64,000 nt of DNA from JBFWUM01 sp050247255 (GTDB lineage: Bacteria; Acidobacteriota; Vicinamibacteria; Vicinamibacterales; UBA2999), in contig JBFWUM010000006.1 in NCBI GenBank assembly GCA_050247255.1, positions 43,985 to 107,984 on the forward strand, read 5' to 3'. The position numbers and the translations under genes are program-made. The notes beneath the pieces are model-generated. The model was not told where the DNA came from. It did not search any database and saw nothing but the letters and a program-made list of their open reading frames with translations. Positions within the stretch are counted from its first letter, which is position 1. Each line of letters opens with the position of its first letter. Below are positions 52,232 through 61,908 of this stretch, piece by piece.

Positions 52232-54073
52232 CTACGCGAGTTCGGCCTCGAGGCGGGTCACCAGCATGTCGAGCTCCGCGGATACTGCCCTGACAGTATC
52301 CGGCTGGCTCAGGTCCACACCGGCGCGCGCGAGCAGGTCCATCGGGTAGTCGGACCCGCCGGCCCGCAGCAGCGACAGGTAACGATCAACCGTCTCGGCC
52401 CGCACGACCGGATCGACCGCGCGCAGGCCCTGCATCAGCCGCGCGGTCGAGGCGAAGCAGGTGGCGTACTGGTACACGTAATACGGCGTGCTGAAGAAGT
52501 GCGGGATGCGCGCCCAGGTCACCCGTGACACCTCCTCCTCGTCGAGCACGTCGCCATAGAAGTCCTTGAGCAGCGTCGCGTAGATGCCGTTCAAGGTCTC
52601 GGCGGTCACCGGCTGGTCCTGCTCCACCAGCCGATGCGCCTGCAGCTCGAAGTCGGCGAACATCACCTGCGTGTAGAACGTGCTGGCAATGCTGTCGATG
52701 GCGTGCTGCAGCAGGACGATGCGCTCGTTGCGGCTGTGGGCGCGCTCGAGCATGAGATCGAGGAAGAGCGCCTCGCTCAGCGTCGACGGCACCTCGGCGA
52801 CGAAGATGGTGTAGCCGGCGTAGACGAAGGGCTGCGCCTGGTGCGAGAGCAGCGTGTGCATGGAGTGGCCCATCTCGTGGGCCAGCGTGAACACCGCGTC
52901 GAGCGTTTCGTTGTAATTGAGGAGCATGTACGGGTGCGACCCGTACACGGGCGCCGAATAGGCGCCGCTGCGCTTACCGGCGTTCTCGAATACGTCAATC
53001 CAGCCACCCTCGAAGGCCTTACGCACCTCCTCCTGGTACTGGGGGCCCAACGGCTTGACCGAATCGGCAATCCAGCCGCCGACCTCGTCGTACGGGTATC
53101 GCGCATCGTGGTCGACCAGCGGTACGAACACGTCGAACAGCCGGTAGGTGGAGAGGCCGAGCACCCGGCGGCGCAGCCGGTGATACCGGCGCAGCGGCTC
53201 GACGCCCGCCTTGGTTTCGCGAATCAGGTTCTCGACGACCGACGTCGGAATGTTGTTGCCGTGCAGCGCCGCATCCAGCGTGCTGGCGTAGCCGCGGGCG
53301 CGCGCATGGAACCAGTCGCGCTGCAGCACGCCGTTGTAGAGCGAGGCGTAGGTGTTCTGGCTGCCGGCGTAGGTGGCGTGGAACGCGCGGTAGGCGGTGG
53401 CGCGGTCTTCCTGGTTGCGGTTCGTCTCGAGCAGCGCCCGGTACTGCCCGTAGGTCAGCAGCGTCGTCTCGCCGCTCTTCAGCGCGATCGTCGGCCACTT
53501 CATGTCGGCCGTCGTGAGCGCCGAGTAGCTGTCGTACGGGACGGTGTTGAAGCGCCCGGCGTAGGACATCAGCCGCTCGCCCTGCTCGTCGAGGACGTGC
53601 TCCTGCTCGTGAAAGAGGCTCTCGATGGCGAAGCGGTAGGTGGCCAGCGCGGGCGACTGGTCGAGCCAGCGGCGCACGGTGCCGATGGAGATCGCCAGCA
53701 GCTCGGGGTTGAACCAGGAGCTGGCCTGCGCCTGCTTCGCGAACAGGATCTGCACCTGCTGGCGGCGGGCGTTGACGGCGTTGTCCCGCTGGTCCTGGTC
53801 GTACTGCAGCGAAGCGAAGTACCAGACCTGGTAGCTGAGCGCGCCCATCTCGTCCATCGCCGCGAACGCGGAGAGCAGCCGGTCGGCGCCCTGGGACAGC
53901 GTTCCCTGGAACGCCTGGAACGCGTCGATCTGCCGCTCGAGCGCCTGGTAGCGCTGCTGCCAGTCGTCCCAGTCGCGGCAGATGGCCGTCAGGTCCCACT
54001 TGTAGCGATCGGGGATCGCCTCGCGGGACGGCAGCGTTCCGGACTCAGGGCGGAAGGTATCGAGCGGCGGCAT
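52232..54073 (-). CDS. pepF: Oligoendopeptidase F
   Basis: A 613-residue cytoplasmic zinc peptidase of family M3B that degrades oligopeptides. The zinc motif is LAHEMGHSMHTLLS with the third ligand in FVAEVPSTLSEALF. Other family strings are YKWDLTAICRDWDDWQQRY near the start, GSHPYMLLNYNETLDAVF and STPYYVYQYATCFAST near the end. The length is normal. It is followed upstream by a paired REP element and thrC on the same strand. A signal peptide is absent. Confidence 0.95.
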   Translation of the reverse strand: MPPLDTFRPESGTLPSREAIPDRYKWDLTAICRDWDDWQQRYQALERQIDAFQAFQGTLSQGADRLLSAFAAMDEMGALSYQVWYFASLQYDQDQRDNAVNARRQQVQILFAKQAQASSWFNPELLAISIGTVRRWLDQSPALATYRFAIESLFHEQEHVLDEQGERLMSYAGRFNTVPYDSYSALTTADMKWPTIALKSGETTLLTYGQYRALLETNRNQEDRATAYRAFHATYAGSQNTYASLYNGVLQRDWFHARARGYASTLDAALHGNNIPTSVVENLIRETKAGVEPLRRYHRLRRRVLGLSTYRLFDVFVPLVDHDARYPYDEVGGWIADSVKPLGPQYQEEVRKAFEGGWIDVFENAGKRSGAYSAPVYGSHPYMLLNYNETLDAVFTLAHEMGHSMHTLLSHQAQPFVYAGYTIFVAEVPSTLSEALFLDLMLERAHSRNERIVLLQHAIDSIASTFYTQVMFADFELQAHRLVEQDQPVTAETLNGIYATLLKDFYGDVLDEEEVSRVTWARIPHFFSTPYYVYQYATCFASTARLMQGLRAVDPVVRAETVDRYLSLLRAGGSDYPMDLLARAGVDLSQPDTVRAVSAELDMLVTRLEAELA

Positions 54074-54095
54074 CCAGCGATCTTACCGTTTGCGG

Positions 54096-54145
54096 GTCCG
54101 CCTGAAGGCGGACACTACGCACGTAGTGTCTGGCTTTAGCCAGAC
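54096..54145. repeat. REPIN-like pair of inverted REP hairpins
   Basis: Hairpin 1 at 54096-54113 (GTCCGCC, TGAA, GGCGGAC). Hairpin 2 at 54128-54145 (GTCTGGC, TTTA, GCCAGAC). Between them ACTACG and CGTAGT are complementary, so GTAG faces each stem from the centre. The element fills the gap between the pepF start and the thrC stop. Confidence 0.85.
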
Positions 54146-55423
54146 CTAGCGCAGCAGCTTCAACAAATCGGCGTACTCAGCCGTGATGCGCGCGGCGTGG
54201 CGGGGACGGGCCACCGCCTCGGCCAGCGCCGGCGGCAGCGGGATCGACTGGCCGATGGCCGGCTCGACCACCTCGCGGAACTTCGCCGGGTGCGCGGTCG
54301 CCAGGAACACCCCGCGGGCGTCCGGCGGGGCGTCGCGCAGCGCCTCCTGGAGGCCCAGCCAGGCGACGGCGCCATGCGGATCCAGCAGGTAGCCGTGCTC
54401 GCGGTAGACGCGCCCGATCTCCGCCACGATCGTCGCATCGTCATAGGCGGCGCCGACGATGTCGCGGCGGATGGCGGCCAGGTCGCTGCCGTAGAGGAAC
54501 TGGATCCGCTCGAAGTTGCTCGGCGCGCCGACGTCCATGGCGTTGGCGACGGTGCGCAGCGACGGCCGCGGCTGGTACTCGCCGCTGCGCAGGTACGCCG
54601 GCACGACGTCGTTGACGTTGGTCGCCGCGACGAACCGCCCCGCCGACCCGCCCAGGCGCTTCGCGATCAATCCGGCCGTGAGGTTGCCGAAGTTGCCGCT
54701 CGGCACCGAGACCAGCGCCGGCCGCAGCGACTCGTAGACAAAGTGGTAGAAGACCTGCGGCAGCAGCCGGCCCAGGTTGATCGAGTTGGCCGGCGTCAGC
54801 CAGACGTGCGCGCGCAGGTCGTCATCGGCGAACGCCTGCTTGACCAGGCGCTGGCAGTCGTCGAAGGTGCCGCTCACGGCGACGGCGGTGATGTTGTCGC
54901 CGAGCGACGCCATCTGCGCTTCCTGGACGTCGCTCACCTGCCCTTCCGGGTAGAGCACGAAGACGCGCGTGTCGGGAACGTTGTGAAAGGCCTGGGCGAC
55001 CGCGCTGCCCGTGTCCCCGGAGGTGGCCACGAGAATGGTCAGCGGCGTGCCGTCGGTGAAGTGGTGCAGCAGGCGCGCCTGCGTGCGCGCGCCGACGTCC
55101 TTGAACGCCAGCGTCGGGCCGTGGAACAGCTCCAGCACCCAGACGCGGTCGGTGACCTGGACGAGCGGGACCGGGAAATCGAGCGCGTCGCGGACGAGCG
55201 GCTCGAGCCCTTCGGGGGTGATCTCATCGCGCAGCAGGTGCGCGCCGACGAGTGTCCCGATCTCGACAATCGAGCCCGCCGCCCGGATCGCCTCGAGCCG
55301 GTCCGCCGGCAGCGGGTCGAGCCGCTCGGGCATGTAGAGGCCGCCGTCGGGCGCGGTGCCGGCGAACAGGGCGTCGATGAACGGGACGGGCGGCGAGGCG
55401 CCGCGCGAACTGATCCACTGCAT
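54146..55423 (-). CDS. thrC: Threonine synthase
   Basis: A 425-residue PLP enzyme that turns O-phosphohomoserine into threonine. Family strings: the N-terminal PDGGLYMPE, FHGPTLAFKDVGAR with the PLP lysine, ILVATSGDTGSAVAQAF, SVPSGNFGNLTAGL for the PLP phosphate, and ANAMDVGAPSNFER. The length fits the class I (E. coli-type) enzyme. It lies 8 bases after the thioesterase gene on the same strand. asd, earlier in this pathway, is in the window but 9 kb away. Confidence 0.95.
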   Translation of the reverse strand: MQWISSRGASPPVPFIDALFAGTAPDGGLYMPERLDPLPADRLEAIRAAGSIVEIGTLVGAHLLRDEITPEGLEPLVRDALDFPVPLVQVTDRVWVLELFHGPTLAFKDVGARTQARLLHHFTDGTPLTILVATSGDTGSAVAQAFHNVPDTRVFVLYPEGQVSDVQEAQMASLGDNITAVAVSGTFDDCQRLVKQAFADDDLRAHVWLTPANSINLGRLLPQVFYHFVYESLRPALVSVPSGNFGNLTAGLIAKRLGGSAGRFVAATNVNDVVPAYLRSGEYQPRPSLRTVANAMDVGAPSNFERIQFLYGSDLAAIRRDIVGAAYDDATIVAEIGRVYREHGYLLDPHGAVAWLGLQEALRDAPPDARGVFLATAHPAKFREVVEPAIGQSIPLPPALAEAVARPRHAARITAEYADLLKLLR

Positions 55424-55431
55424 GGGGTCGG

Positions 55432-55818
55432 TCAGGCCTGTAGGGGGTCGGGATGAATCGGGATCGGCGTGCCGCGGTCGTCGACCGCCACCAGCACGAC
55501 TTCCGCCTCGGTCACCTTGACGTGCTCGCCGCGCCGGCTCCAGCGCTCGGCCTCGACCAGCACGCGCACGGTGATCGACGTGCGGCCGATCCGCACCGTT
55601 TCCGTGTAAAAGCTCACCACGTCGCCGATGAACACCGGCTCGTGGAACTCGACCTGGCGCATCGCCTTGGTGACGAAGCGCCGGTCCGCTGCCTTGCGCG
55701 CCTCGACGGCCGACGCCAGGTCGATGTGCGACAGGATCACACCGCCGAAGATGGTGCCGAAGCCATTGGTGTCCTTCGGCAGCAGGAGCACCTTGATCGC
55801 CGGAACGCGCTCAGACAT
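55432..55818 (-). CDS. Acyl-CoA thioesterase (hotdog fold, YciA-like)
   Basis: A 128-residue hotdog protein. [29 protein letters not shown] is the hallmark segment with the catalytic Asp, followed by [29 protein letters not shown]. It should hydrolyse acyl-CoA esters in the cytoplasm as a hexamer. The ATG at 55818 begins the family; the longer frame is rejected because it overlaps speA antisense. It is divergent from speA with 42 bases between starts; that gap holds an AACGC/GCGTT inverted pair. Confidence 0.9.
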   Translation of the reverse strand: MSERVPAIKVLLLPKDTNGFGTIFGGVILSHIDLASAVEARKAADRRFVTKAMRQVEFHEPVFIGDVVSFYTETVRIGRTSITVRVLVEAERWSRRGEHVKVTEAEVVLVAVDDRGTPIPIHPDPLQA

Positions 55819-55860
55819 GAACGCTACATTGTTCCAGAAAGCGTTTATCATGAACAACCA

Positions 55861-57813
55861 ATGAGCACTGCCGCCAATGGCCGCTCCACGGCGCCCGCCG
55901 CCGCGGCGAGCACGTCTTCGACCCGCGCCTGGAGCGTCCACGACGCCAGCGAGCTCTACGAGGTGCCGCGCTGGGGCAACGGCTACTTCTCGGTCAACGC
56001 CGCCGGCCACATGCAGGTGCACCCGACGAAGGAGCCGGGGCGGGCGATCGACCTGAAGGAGCTGATCGACCGGCTCGAGCTGCGCGGCATCAGCCTGCCG
56101 GTGCTCGTCCGCTTCACCGACATCCTGAAGCACCGGCTCGGCGACATCTACGCCGCCTTCCAGGCGGCCATCAACCAGCACCAGTACCAGGGCGGTTACA
56201 GCTGCGTCTACCCCGTCAAGGTGAACCAGCAGCGGCACGTCGTCGAGGAAGTGCTGAACTTCGGCCGCCCCTACAAGTTCGGCCTCGAGGCCGGCTCCAA
56301 GCCCGAGCTCCTGGCCGTCGTGGCCATTGCCGACAACGAAACCCCGATCATCTGCAACGGCTTCAAGGACGCCGAGTTCATCGAGACGGCGATGCTGGCG
56401 CTCAAGATCGGGCGCAACATCATCCCGGTCGTCGAGAAGTACACCGAGCTCGGGCTGATCCTCGAGGCGGCCGAGAAGATCGGCGTCCGGCCGATGATCG
56501 GCATGCGCGTCAAGCTGGCGTCGCGCGGCAGCGGCCGCTGGCAGTCGTCAGGCGGCTTCCGCTCGAAGTTCGGCCTGACGGTCACCGAGATCATGCGCGG
56601 GCTCGAGGAGCTCAAGTCGCGCGGCATGGCCGACTGCCTGCAGCTGCTCCACTTCCACCTCGGCAGCCAGATCACCAACATCCGCATCGTCAAGGGGGCG
56701 CTCAACGAGGCGGCGCGCGTCTATACGGAGATCGCCAAGCTGGGGGCCGGGCTGAAGTACCTGGACGTCGGCGGCGGGCTCGGCGTGGACTATGACGGGT
56801 CGCAGACGAACTTCGAGTCGAGCATGAACTACACGCTCGAGGAGTACGCCAACGACGTCATCTACCACGTGCAGAGCGTCTGCGACGAGGCCGGCGTGCC
56901 CCACCCGACGATCGTGTCGGAGAGCGGTCGCGCCGTCGTCGCGTACCACAGCGTGCTGGTGTTCAACGTCCTCGGCGTGTCGGGCTTCGGCGACGAGCAG
57001 GTGCCGACCACGGCCAACCCCGACTGGGAGCAGCCGCTCGCCGACCTGATCGAGACCTACAACAACGTCACCGCCCGCAACGCGCTCGAGGCCTACCACG
57101 ACGCGCAGCAGGCGCTCGACATGGCGCTGGGGCTGTTCAACGGCGGCTACCTGCCGCTCGATCAGCGCAGCATGGCCGAGAACCTGTTCTGGGCCATCTG
57201 CACCAAGCTGCAGAAGATCGTGCAGACGATGGCCGACGTGCCGGAGGACCTGCAGAACCTCGACGAGTCGCTGAGCGACACGTACTTCTGCAACTTCTCG
57301 CTGTTCCAGTCGATTCCCGACAGCTGGGCGATCAAGCAGCTCTTCCCCGTCGTGCCGATCCACCGCCTCGGTGAAAAGCCGCTGAACCACGCGGTGCTCG
57401 GCGACATCACCTGCGACTCGGACGGGAAGCTCGATCGCTTCGTCGATCGCCGCGACGTCAAGCGGACGCTGCCGCTGCATACCGTCAACGGCGAGCCCTA
57501 CTACCTGGGCGTCTTCCTGATCGGCGCCTACCAGGAGATCCTCGGCGACCTGCACAACCTGTTCGGGGATACCCACGCCGTGCACGTCAGCCTCGACGAG
57601 CAGGGCAACGCGCGACTGGACACGCTGATCAAGGGTGACACCGTGCGCGAGGTGCTCGACTACGTCGAGTTCGACGCCGAGTCGCTCCTCGGCAAGCTCC
57701 GCACCGACGTGGAAACCGCCGTGCGTGCCGGGAAGATCAACTACGAAGGAGCGGGGCGGCTACTCCGGTTCTACGAGGACGGGCTCCACGGGTATACGTA
57801 TCTCGAGGGCTAG
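55861..57813 (+). CDS. speA: Biosynthetic arginine decarboxylase
   Basis: A 650-residue PLP enzyme of fold type III that makes agmatine for polyamine synthesis. The PLP lysine is Lys120 in [28 protein letters not shown], and [17 protein letters not shown] are the PLP and active-site motifs. The C-terminal part has the family string [20 protein letters not shown]. A 30-residue Ala/Ser/Thr-rich leader precedes the conserved start near [17 protein letters not shown]. The ATG at 55861 is the first in frame after the divergent promoter region. Confidence 0.96.
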   Translation: MSTAANGRSTAPAAAASTSSTRAWSVHDASELYEVPRWGNGYFSVNAAGHMQVHPTKEPGRAIDLKELIDRLELRGISLPVLVRFTDILKHRLGDIYAAFQAAINQHQYQGGYSCVYPVKVNQQRHVVEEVLNFGRPYKFGLEAGSKPELLAVVAIADNETPIICNGFKDAEFIETAMLALKIGRNIIPVVEKYTELGLILEAAEKIGVRPMIGMRVKLASRGSGRWQSSGGFRSKFGLTVTEIMRGLEELKSRGMADCLQLLHFHLGSQITNIRIVKGALNEAARVYTEIAKLGAGLKYLDVGGGLGVDYDGSQTNFESSMNYTLEEYANDVIYHVQSVCDEAGVPHPTIVSESGRAVVAYHSVLVFNVLGVSGFGDEQVPTTANPDWEQPLADLIETYNNVTARNALEAYHDAQQALDMALGLFNGGYLPLDQRSMAENLFWAICTKLQKIVQTMADVPEDLQNLDESLSDTYFCNFSLFQSIPDSWAIKQLFPVVPIHRLGEKPLNHAVLGDITCDSDGKLDRFVDRRDVKRTLPLHTVNGEPYYLGVFLIGAYQEILGDLHNLFGDTHAVHVSLDEQGNARLDTLIKGDTVREVLDYVEFDAESLLGKLRTDVETAVRAGKINYEGAGRLLRFYEDGLHGYTYLEG

Positions 57814-57832
57814 AACCAACCCCTCGGAGCAC

Positions 57833-58783
57833 CTAGGAACCGGTTCTGATCGTATAAAACGCCAGTCCCCCCAGCACCAGCACGAGTCCCGCAAACCCGA
57901 TCGCCCCCGGCAGGGCCGTGTTCAGCAGCACCACTTCCCCAAGCAGTGTCATCGCCGTATAGGACGACTGGGTCGCGTCGACCCTGGCGACGGCGTTCGG
58001 ATCGCGGCCGCCCATCTGCCTGGCGAACAGGAACAGCGCGTTGCCGATGGTGCCGAAGAGCGCGACGATCAGCGTTCCAGCCACCTGCTGGCGTGTTGGC
58101 GCCGGCGAGTGCGGCAGCAACAGCGTGAGCAGCCAGAACGGGATCGAGCCGATGGTCATCAGCAGCACGCGCGCGGTCGCGTTGGCGGTGACCTCATCGT
58201 CGAGGCGGGGGATCCAGCGGCCGCCGCCGCTGCGCGCCTCCTGCAGCAGCTGGTTGCCGAACGGATACGCAAACGCCGACAGCACCACCGGCAGCACGCC
58301 CAGCACCTGCACGGTCGCCGACGCGTCGCGCCGATCCAGGTTCACGAGGACGATGCCCGCAAAGATGATGGCCAGCAGCAGCACACCGCTGCGCCGCACG
58401 CGAGCGCCGAACATGAGCAGCACCAGCGGCGTCGCCAGGATGGTGAACTGCATGGTGCAGGCGACCACCCACCCGGGCGCGAGCGTCGGCGCATAGGCAA
58501 GCGGCGCATAGAACAGCCCAACGCCGACGGTGCCGGCCACGGTCCAGAACAGCCAGTGCGCGCGGAATGCCCGCAGCACCCCGCCGAGCTGCCAGCGCAT
58601 GACGAACCACAGGCTGAGGAGCAGCAGCACCCACGCGTAGCGCAGCGCCGCGGTCCACACCCAGTGGCCGCCGGCGACGCCGATGGCGCGGTTGACGATG
58701 AAGGTGACGCTGAAGCAGGAGGAGGCGAGGAGGGCGACGAGGATCGCGAACCTCGAACCGGGAGCCGAGTGTGTCGGGAGCAC
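57833..58783 (-). CDS. EmrE-type multidrug transporter family protein
   Basis: A 316-residue membrane protein with about ten helices in two EamA-like halves. The start FAILVALLASSCFSVTFIVNRAI and later GLFYAPLAYAPTLAPGWVVACTMQFTILATPLVLLMFG match the PF13536-like multidrug efflux group of the drug/metabolite transporter superfamily. GTG at 58783 is the likely start; it lies within an inverted repeat. The upstream long frame belongs to the DUF349 gene antisense phase and is rejected. It is convergent with speA. Confidence 0.8.
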   Translation of the reverse strand: MLPTHSAPGSRFAILVALLASSCFSVTFIVNRAIGVAGGHWVWTAALRYAWVLLLLSLWFVMRWQLGGVLRAFRAHWLFWTVAGTVGVGLFYAPLAYAPTLAPGWVVACTMQFTILATPLVLLMFGARVRRSGVLLLAIIFAGIVLVNLDRRDASATVQVLGVLPVVLSAFAYPFGNQLLQEARSGGGRWIPRLDDEVTANATARVLLMTIGSIPFWLLTLLLPHSPAPTRQQVAGTLIVALFGTIGNALFLFARQMGGRDPNAVARVDATQSSYTAMTLLGEVVLLNTALPGAIGFAGLVLVLGGLAFYTIRTGS

Positions 58784-58793
58784 CCGGTTCGAG
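58752..58793. promoter_or_regulatory. Inverted repeat around the transporter start
   Basis: CTCGAACCGGG (58752-58762) and its exact complement (58783-58793) flank 20 bases and enclose the likely start codon. It could be a translation-blocking hairpin or an operator. Confidence 0.5.
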
Positions 58794-58796
58794 AGT

Positions 58797-61670
58797 CTAC
58801 CGCTTCTTCTGGTCGTAGAACCGCTTGCACGCGCGCTGGAAGCGCTCGTTGAGCGGGCCGGCGACGTCGGGCGGCACCGGGCCGAGGCGCATCCACTGCG
58901 ACTGCGCGCTGCGGACTTCCTGCTCGGCGGCGCGCCAGCGGGAATCGTCGGATTCGGCGGCGCGGCCGCCGATCGTGTTGGCGGCCAGGCGGTCACGCCA
59001 CTGCTGCGCCAGCATCTCGGCGGGCGACAGCGCCCTGGCGGCCTGCGGCCTGGCGCCGTTCGGCACCAGCTCTTCGACCTTGGCGACCAGCTTCTCCATC
59101 CGCTTGCGGGTCGTCTCCGGGTCCATGTCGGTACCGGCGAAGGCCTGAGGCCAGCGCGCCACGAGCACGCCGACGGCCTGGTGGTAGCGCGCGGCCAGCT
59201 CCTGCTGCACGTAGCGCGGCAGCTCCGGCGCCTGCGACCAGCGGGCGCGGGCATCGGCGACGAGGCCGTACAGGTTGTCGGGCGCCGCGGCATCGGCAGG
59301 AGCGTCGGCCGGCGTGAGCGCCTCGAGCTCGCGGATGAGCGCCTCGCGCGGCGCCGCCTTCGCCAGCAGGTCCACCTGGTCTCGGTGCTTGTAGCGCTCG
59401 AAGAAGCGATCGCACGCCGTGCGGAAGCGCTGCCAGACGACCTCGGACTTTGCCTTGCGGACCGGGCCGATGGTCTTCCACTCGGCCTGCAGCTGCTTCA
59501 GCTTCGCGGCGGCGGCCTCCCACTCGGTTGATTCGGCAAGCGCCTCGGCCTGCTCGCAGAGCGCTTCCTTGCGCGCCAGGTTGTGCGCCCACTCGTCCTT
59601 GCGCGTCTTCAGGTCTTCCTGGCGGCGCGTGAAGAACCGATCGCAGGCGGCGCGGAACCGCTCCCAGATCGCCTTCTCGTGGCCGCGGCTGACGGGCCCG
59701 ATGGCCTTCCACTCGGCCTGCAGTTTCTGGATCTCGGCGGCGGTCTTCACCCACTCGGTGGAGTCGGCCAGCGCCTCGGCGCCCTCGACCAGCGCCTGCT
59801 TGCGCGCCAGGTTGGCCGCGCGCTCCTCGTGCTGCGCGGCCAGGTGCGCGGACGTGCGGCCGTAGACCTGGTCCTGCGCCTCCTTGAAGCGGCGCCACAT
59901 CGCCTCGCCCTGCGCGCGCGGAGCCAGGGCCACCTGCTTCCAGCGGGCCTGCAGTTCGCGCATGCGGCGCGCGGCGGCATCGAGGTTCTCCTCGGCGACG
60001 AGCGCCTCCATCTCCTTGCACAGCTCTTCCTGCACCTGGAGGTTGGCCCAGCGCTGCCACTCGTCGGCGTCGCGCAGCTCCTGCACCCGCGGCCCGAGCG
60101 TGGCGCGCAGCGCTTCGAGGCGCGCCTGGATCTGCTGGCGATCCTGCTTCGACGGCAGCGGCGCGCGAGCGTCGAGCGCCTCCTTGAGATCGCGCAGTGC
60201 GCGCTCCCCCGCCTTCAGCGAGATCTGCTCGGCGGCAATCAGCACCTCGACCTGCCGGGCGAGCTGCTGCAGCCGCCGCAGGTTGTCCTGCTCCTGTTTG
60301 GCGCGGACGGCCTGCTGCTCGTGCTCCTTTTCCTCGAGCGTCGCGACGGCGCGCTCGAGCCGCTCGGCGGCCGGGGCGTTGGCGTCGGCGTGCTCGCGCA
60401 GGAGATCGGCATCGCGCCGCAGCCCGCGCCAGCGGGCGATGATCTCTTCCAGGGGCTGCTCCGACGCCAGCAGCTGTTCCAGCTCGGTCGCCAGCGTCTC
60501 GAGCCGGCTCGACGCCGATGCGGCGAGGGCCCGGCGGCGCTCGCGCAGTTCGAACGCGCGCGACGCGTCCTGGAACCGGCGCGTCAGCGACCCGGCGTAC
60601 TCAGACGGCATCGGCGGCAGCGTGTCCCACCGGACGCGCAGCTCGGCGATCCGGTCGAGGGCATCCGGGCCGTCAAGCAACTCGATCTCCTGGCAGATGG
60701 CCAGGCGGTCGGCCTGCTCGCGGGCCACGGCCTGCGCCCGCTCCTCGTCCGCCGCCCGCTCACGTTCGCGCTCGGCAATCGCCTCGCGCACCGCCTCGAC
60801 GGCCGCCTCGAATCGCTGCGCGAGCTCGCTCTCGACGTCAGTGTCTGCCTGCAGGTCCGCCCAGCCGAGACGCGCGTCCGCCAGCTGCGCGGACGCTTCG
60901 GCGGCCTCGGCGAGGACCACCAGCTGCTCGACACGGCGGATCAGCCCGTCGGCACGCTCGCGATCGGCCGCGGCCATCCGCGCCGCCGGCGCTTCGGCGG
61001 CGGGCCGGGCCGCTTCCTCGATTTCACGCAGCCGCACGCGCGCGCGCCGGCCTGCGACCTTGCTGCGGGCGCGCTGCGCGATGGCGCCAAGCGCCTCGGC
61101 GTCGCTGACGCGCTCGAGCGCCGCCACCGCCACGTCCGTGTGCTCCGACTTCACGGCGACGTTCACCACCTCGCCGGCGTCCGACACGCGCGCCAGCGCA
61201 CGCAGCCGCGTCGCGGCGTCGGCGGCGTGGCGGCTGATCGATCCCAGCGCCTTCTGGTCGTCCACGAGGTCGACGATGGCGGCGCGCACGTCGGGGCTGG
61301 CGGCATCGCGCGCCACGCTCACCAGCTCGCGCGTGCGCTGCAGCGAGGCCAGCACGCGGACCACCTCGGTGGCCTGCGCCACGTTGACCGTCTCGGCCGC
61401 CATGCCCGCCAGCGTGCGAATGGCTTCGCCGCGGACCTCCTCGTCCGGGTCGGTGCGCGCGATGTCAGCCAACGCCGGCACCGCATCGTCCAGGGCCGTG
61501 TCGAGGCGGCCGGCGGCAGCGCGACGCACCCGGGCGTCGCCATCTTCGCGGGCCAGAGCCAGGAGGGTTTCCCCCTCGTCTGCGCCCAGCTCGAAGACGG
61601 CGGCGGCGCGGACGGCGGGGTCCGTGTGCTTCCAACGGGGGGCGGGACGGAGCTTTTCGAGAAGGCCCAT
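58797..61670 (-). CDS. Large HEAT-repeat/DUF349 protein
   Basis: A 957-residue cytoplasmic protein. Residues 1-215 are HEAT-like repeats (DPAVRAAAVFELG, DARVRRAAAGRLD, DEEVRGEAIRTLAG). The remainder is coiled-coil with at least five DUF349-type units, recognisable by W-x-x-x-x-P and RF-x-x-A: near residues 347 (RWDTLPP), 578 (RWKQVALAPR), 652 (EWKAIGPV), 732 (EWKTIGPV) and 928 (QWMRLGPV). DUF349 proteins are widespread and of unknown function. The ATG at 61670 (MGLLEKLRPAPRW) starts the HEAT part. Confidence 0.85.
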   Translation of the reverse strand: MGLLEKLRPAPRWKHTDPAVRAAAVFELGADEGETLLALAREDGDARVRRAAAGRLDTALDDAVPALADIARTDPDEEVRGEAIRTLAGMAAETVNVAQATEVVRVLASLQRTRELVSVARDAASPDVRAAIVDLVDDQKALGSISRHAADAATRLRALARVSDAGEVVNVAVKSEHTDVAVAALERVSDAEALGAIAQRARSKVAGRRARVRLREIEEAARPAAEAPAARMAAADRERADGLIRRVEQLVVLAEAAEASAQLADARLGWADLQADTDVESELAQRFEAAVEAVREAIAERERERAADEERAQAVAREQADRLAICQEIELLDGPDALDRIAELRVRWDTLPPMPSEYAGSLTRRFQDASRAFELRERRRALAASASSRLETLATELEQLLASEQPLEEIIARWRGLRRDADLLREHADANAPAAERLERAVATLEEKEHEQQAVRAKQEQDNLRRLQQLARQVEVLIAAEQISLKAGERALRDLKEALDARAPLPSKQDRQQIQARLEALRATLGPRVQELRDADEWQRWANLQVQEELCKEMEALVAEENLDAAARRMRELQARWKQVALAPRAQGEAMWRRFKEAQDQVYGRTSAHLAAQHEERAANLARKQALVEGAEALADSTEWVKTAAEIQKLQAEWKAIGPVSRGHEKAIWERFRAACDRFFTRRQEDLKTRKDEWAHNLARKEALCEQAEALAESTEWEAAAAKLKQLQAEWKTIGPVRKAKSEVVWQRFRTACDRFFERYKHRDQVDLLAKAAPREALIRELEALTPADAPADAAAPDNLYGLVADARARWSQAPELPRYVQQELAARYHQAVGVLVARWPQAFAGTDMDPETTRKRMEKLVAKVEELVPNGARPQAARALSPAEMLAQQWRDRLAANTIGGRAAESDDSRWRAAEQEVRSAQSQWMRLGPVPPDVAGPLNERFQRACKRFYDQKKR

Positions 61671-61782
61671 TCGGTTATTTGGATCGTCGCGAACGGTTAA
61701 TCGTAGTTCGGGCGCCGAGATCGCGAGACTTTCGGCGCCTTCGCAGGTAGCGCGGCGACGGGCTGCAGGATCAGTACCTGAA

Positions 61783-61803
61783 GCTGGCAGCCGGCAGCCG
61801 GCG
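61783..61803. repeat. Short heptamer repeat (GCCGGCA)
   Basis: Three 7-base units (GCTGGCA, GCCGGCA, GCCGGCG). The same unit is found in the 3' end of asd (45833-45853). It lies in the 238-base gap between the DUF349 start and glnA stop. Confidence 0.7.
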
Positions 61804-61828
61804 GGGGATGGAAAGTGGGGCGTACAGC

Positions 61829-61860
61829 AGAAGGGACCGGCGTCACCGCCGGCCCCTTCT
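61829..61860 (-). terminator. Hairpin downstream of glnA
   Basis: Arms 61829-61842 and 61847-61860 pair at 13 of 14 positions around a TCAC loop. It lies beyond the glnA stop, after the heptamer array. It lacks a T-run. Confidence 0.55.
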
Positions 61861-61905
61861 GACTTCTAGCTTCTAGCTTCTAGCTTCTAGCTTCTGACTT
61901 CTTCG
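61857..61905. repeat. Heptamer direct array (TTCTAGC)
   Basis: Seven units in 7-base register: TTCTGAC, four copies of TTCTAGC, TTCTGAC and TTCTTCG. One orientation only. It ends 3 bases before the glnA stop codon (61909). Confidence 0.92.
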
Positions 61906-61908
61906 TCA

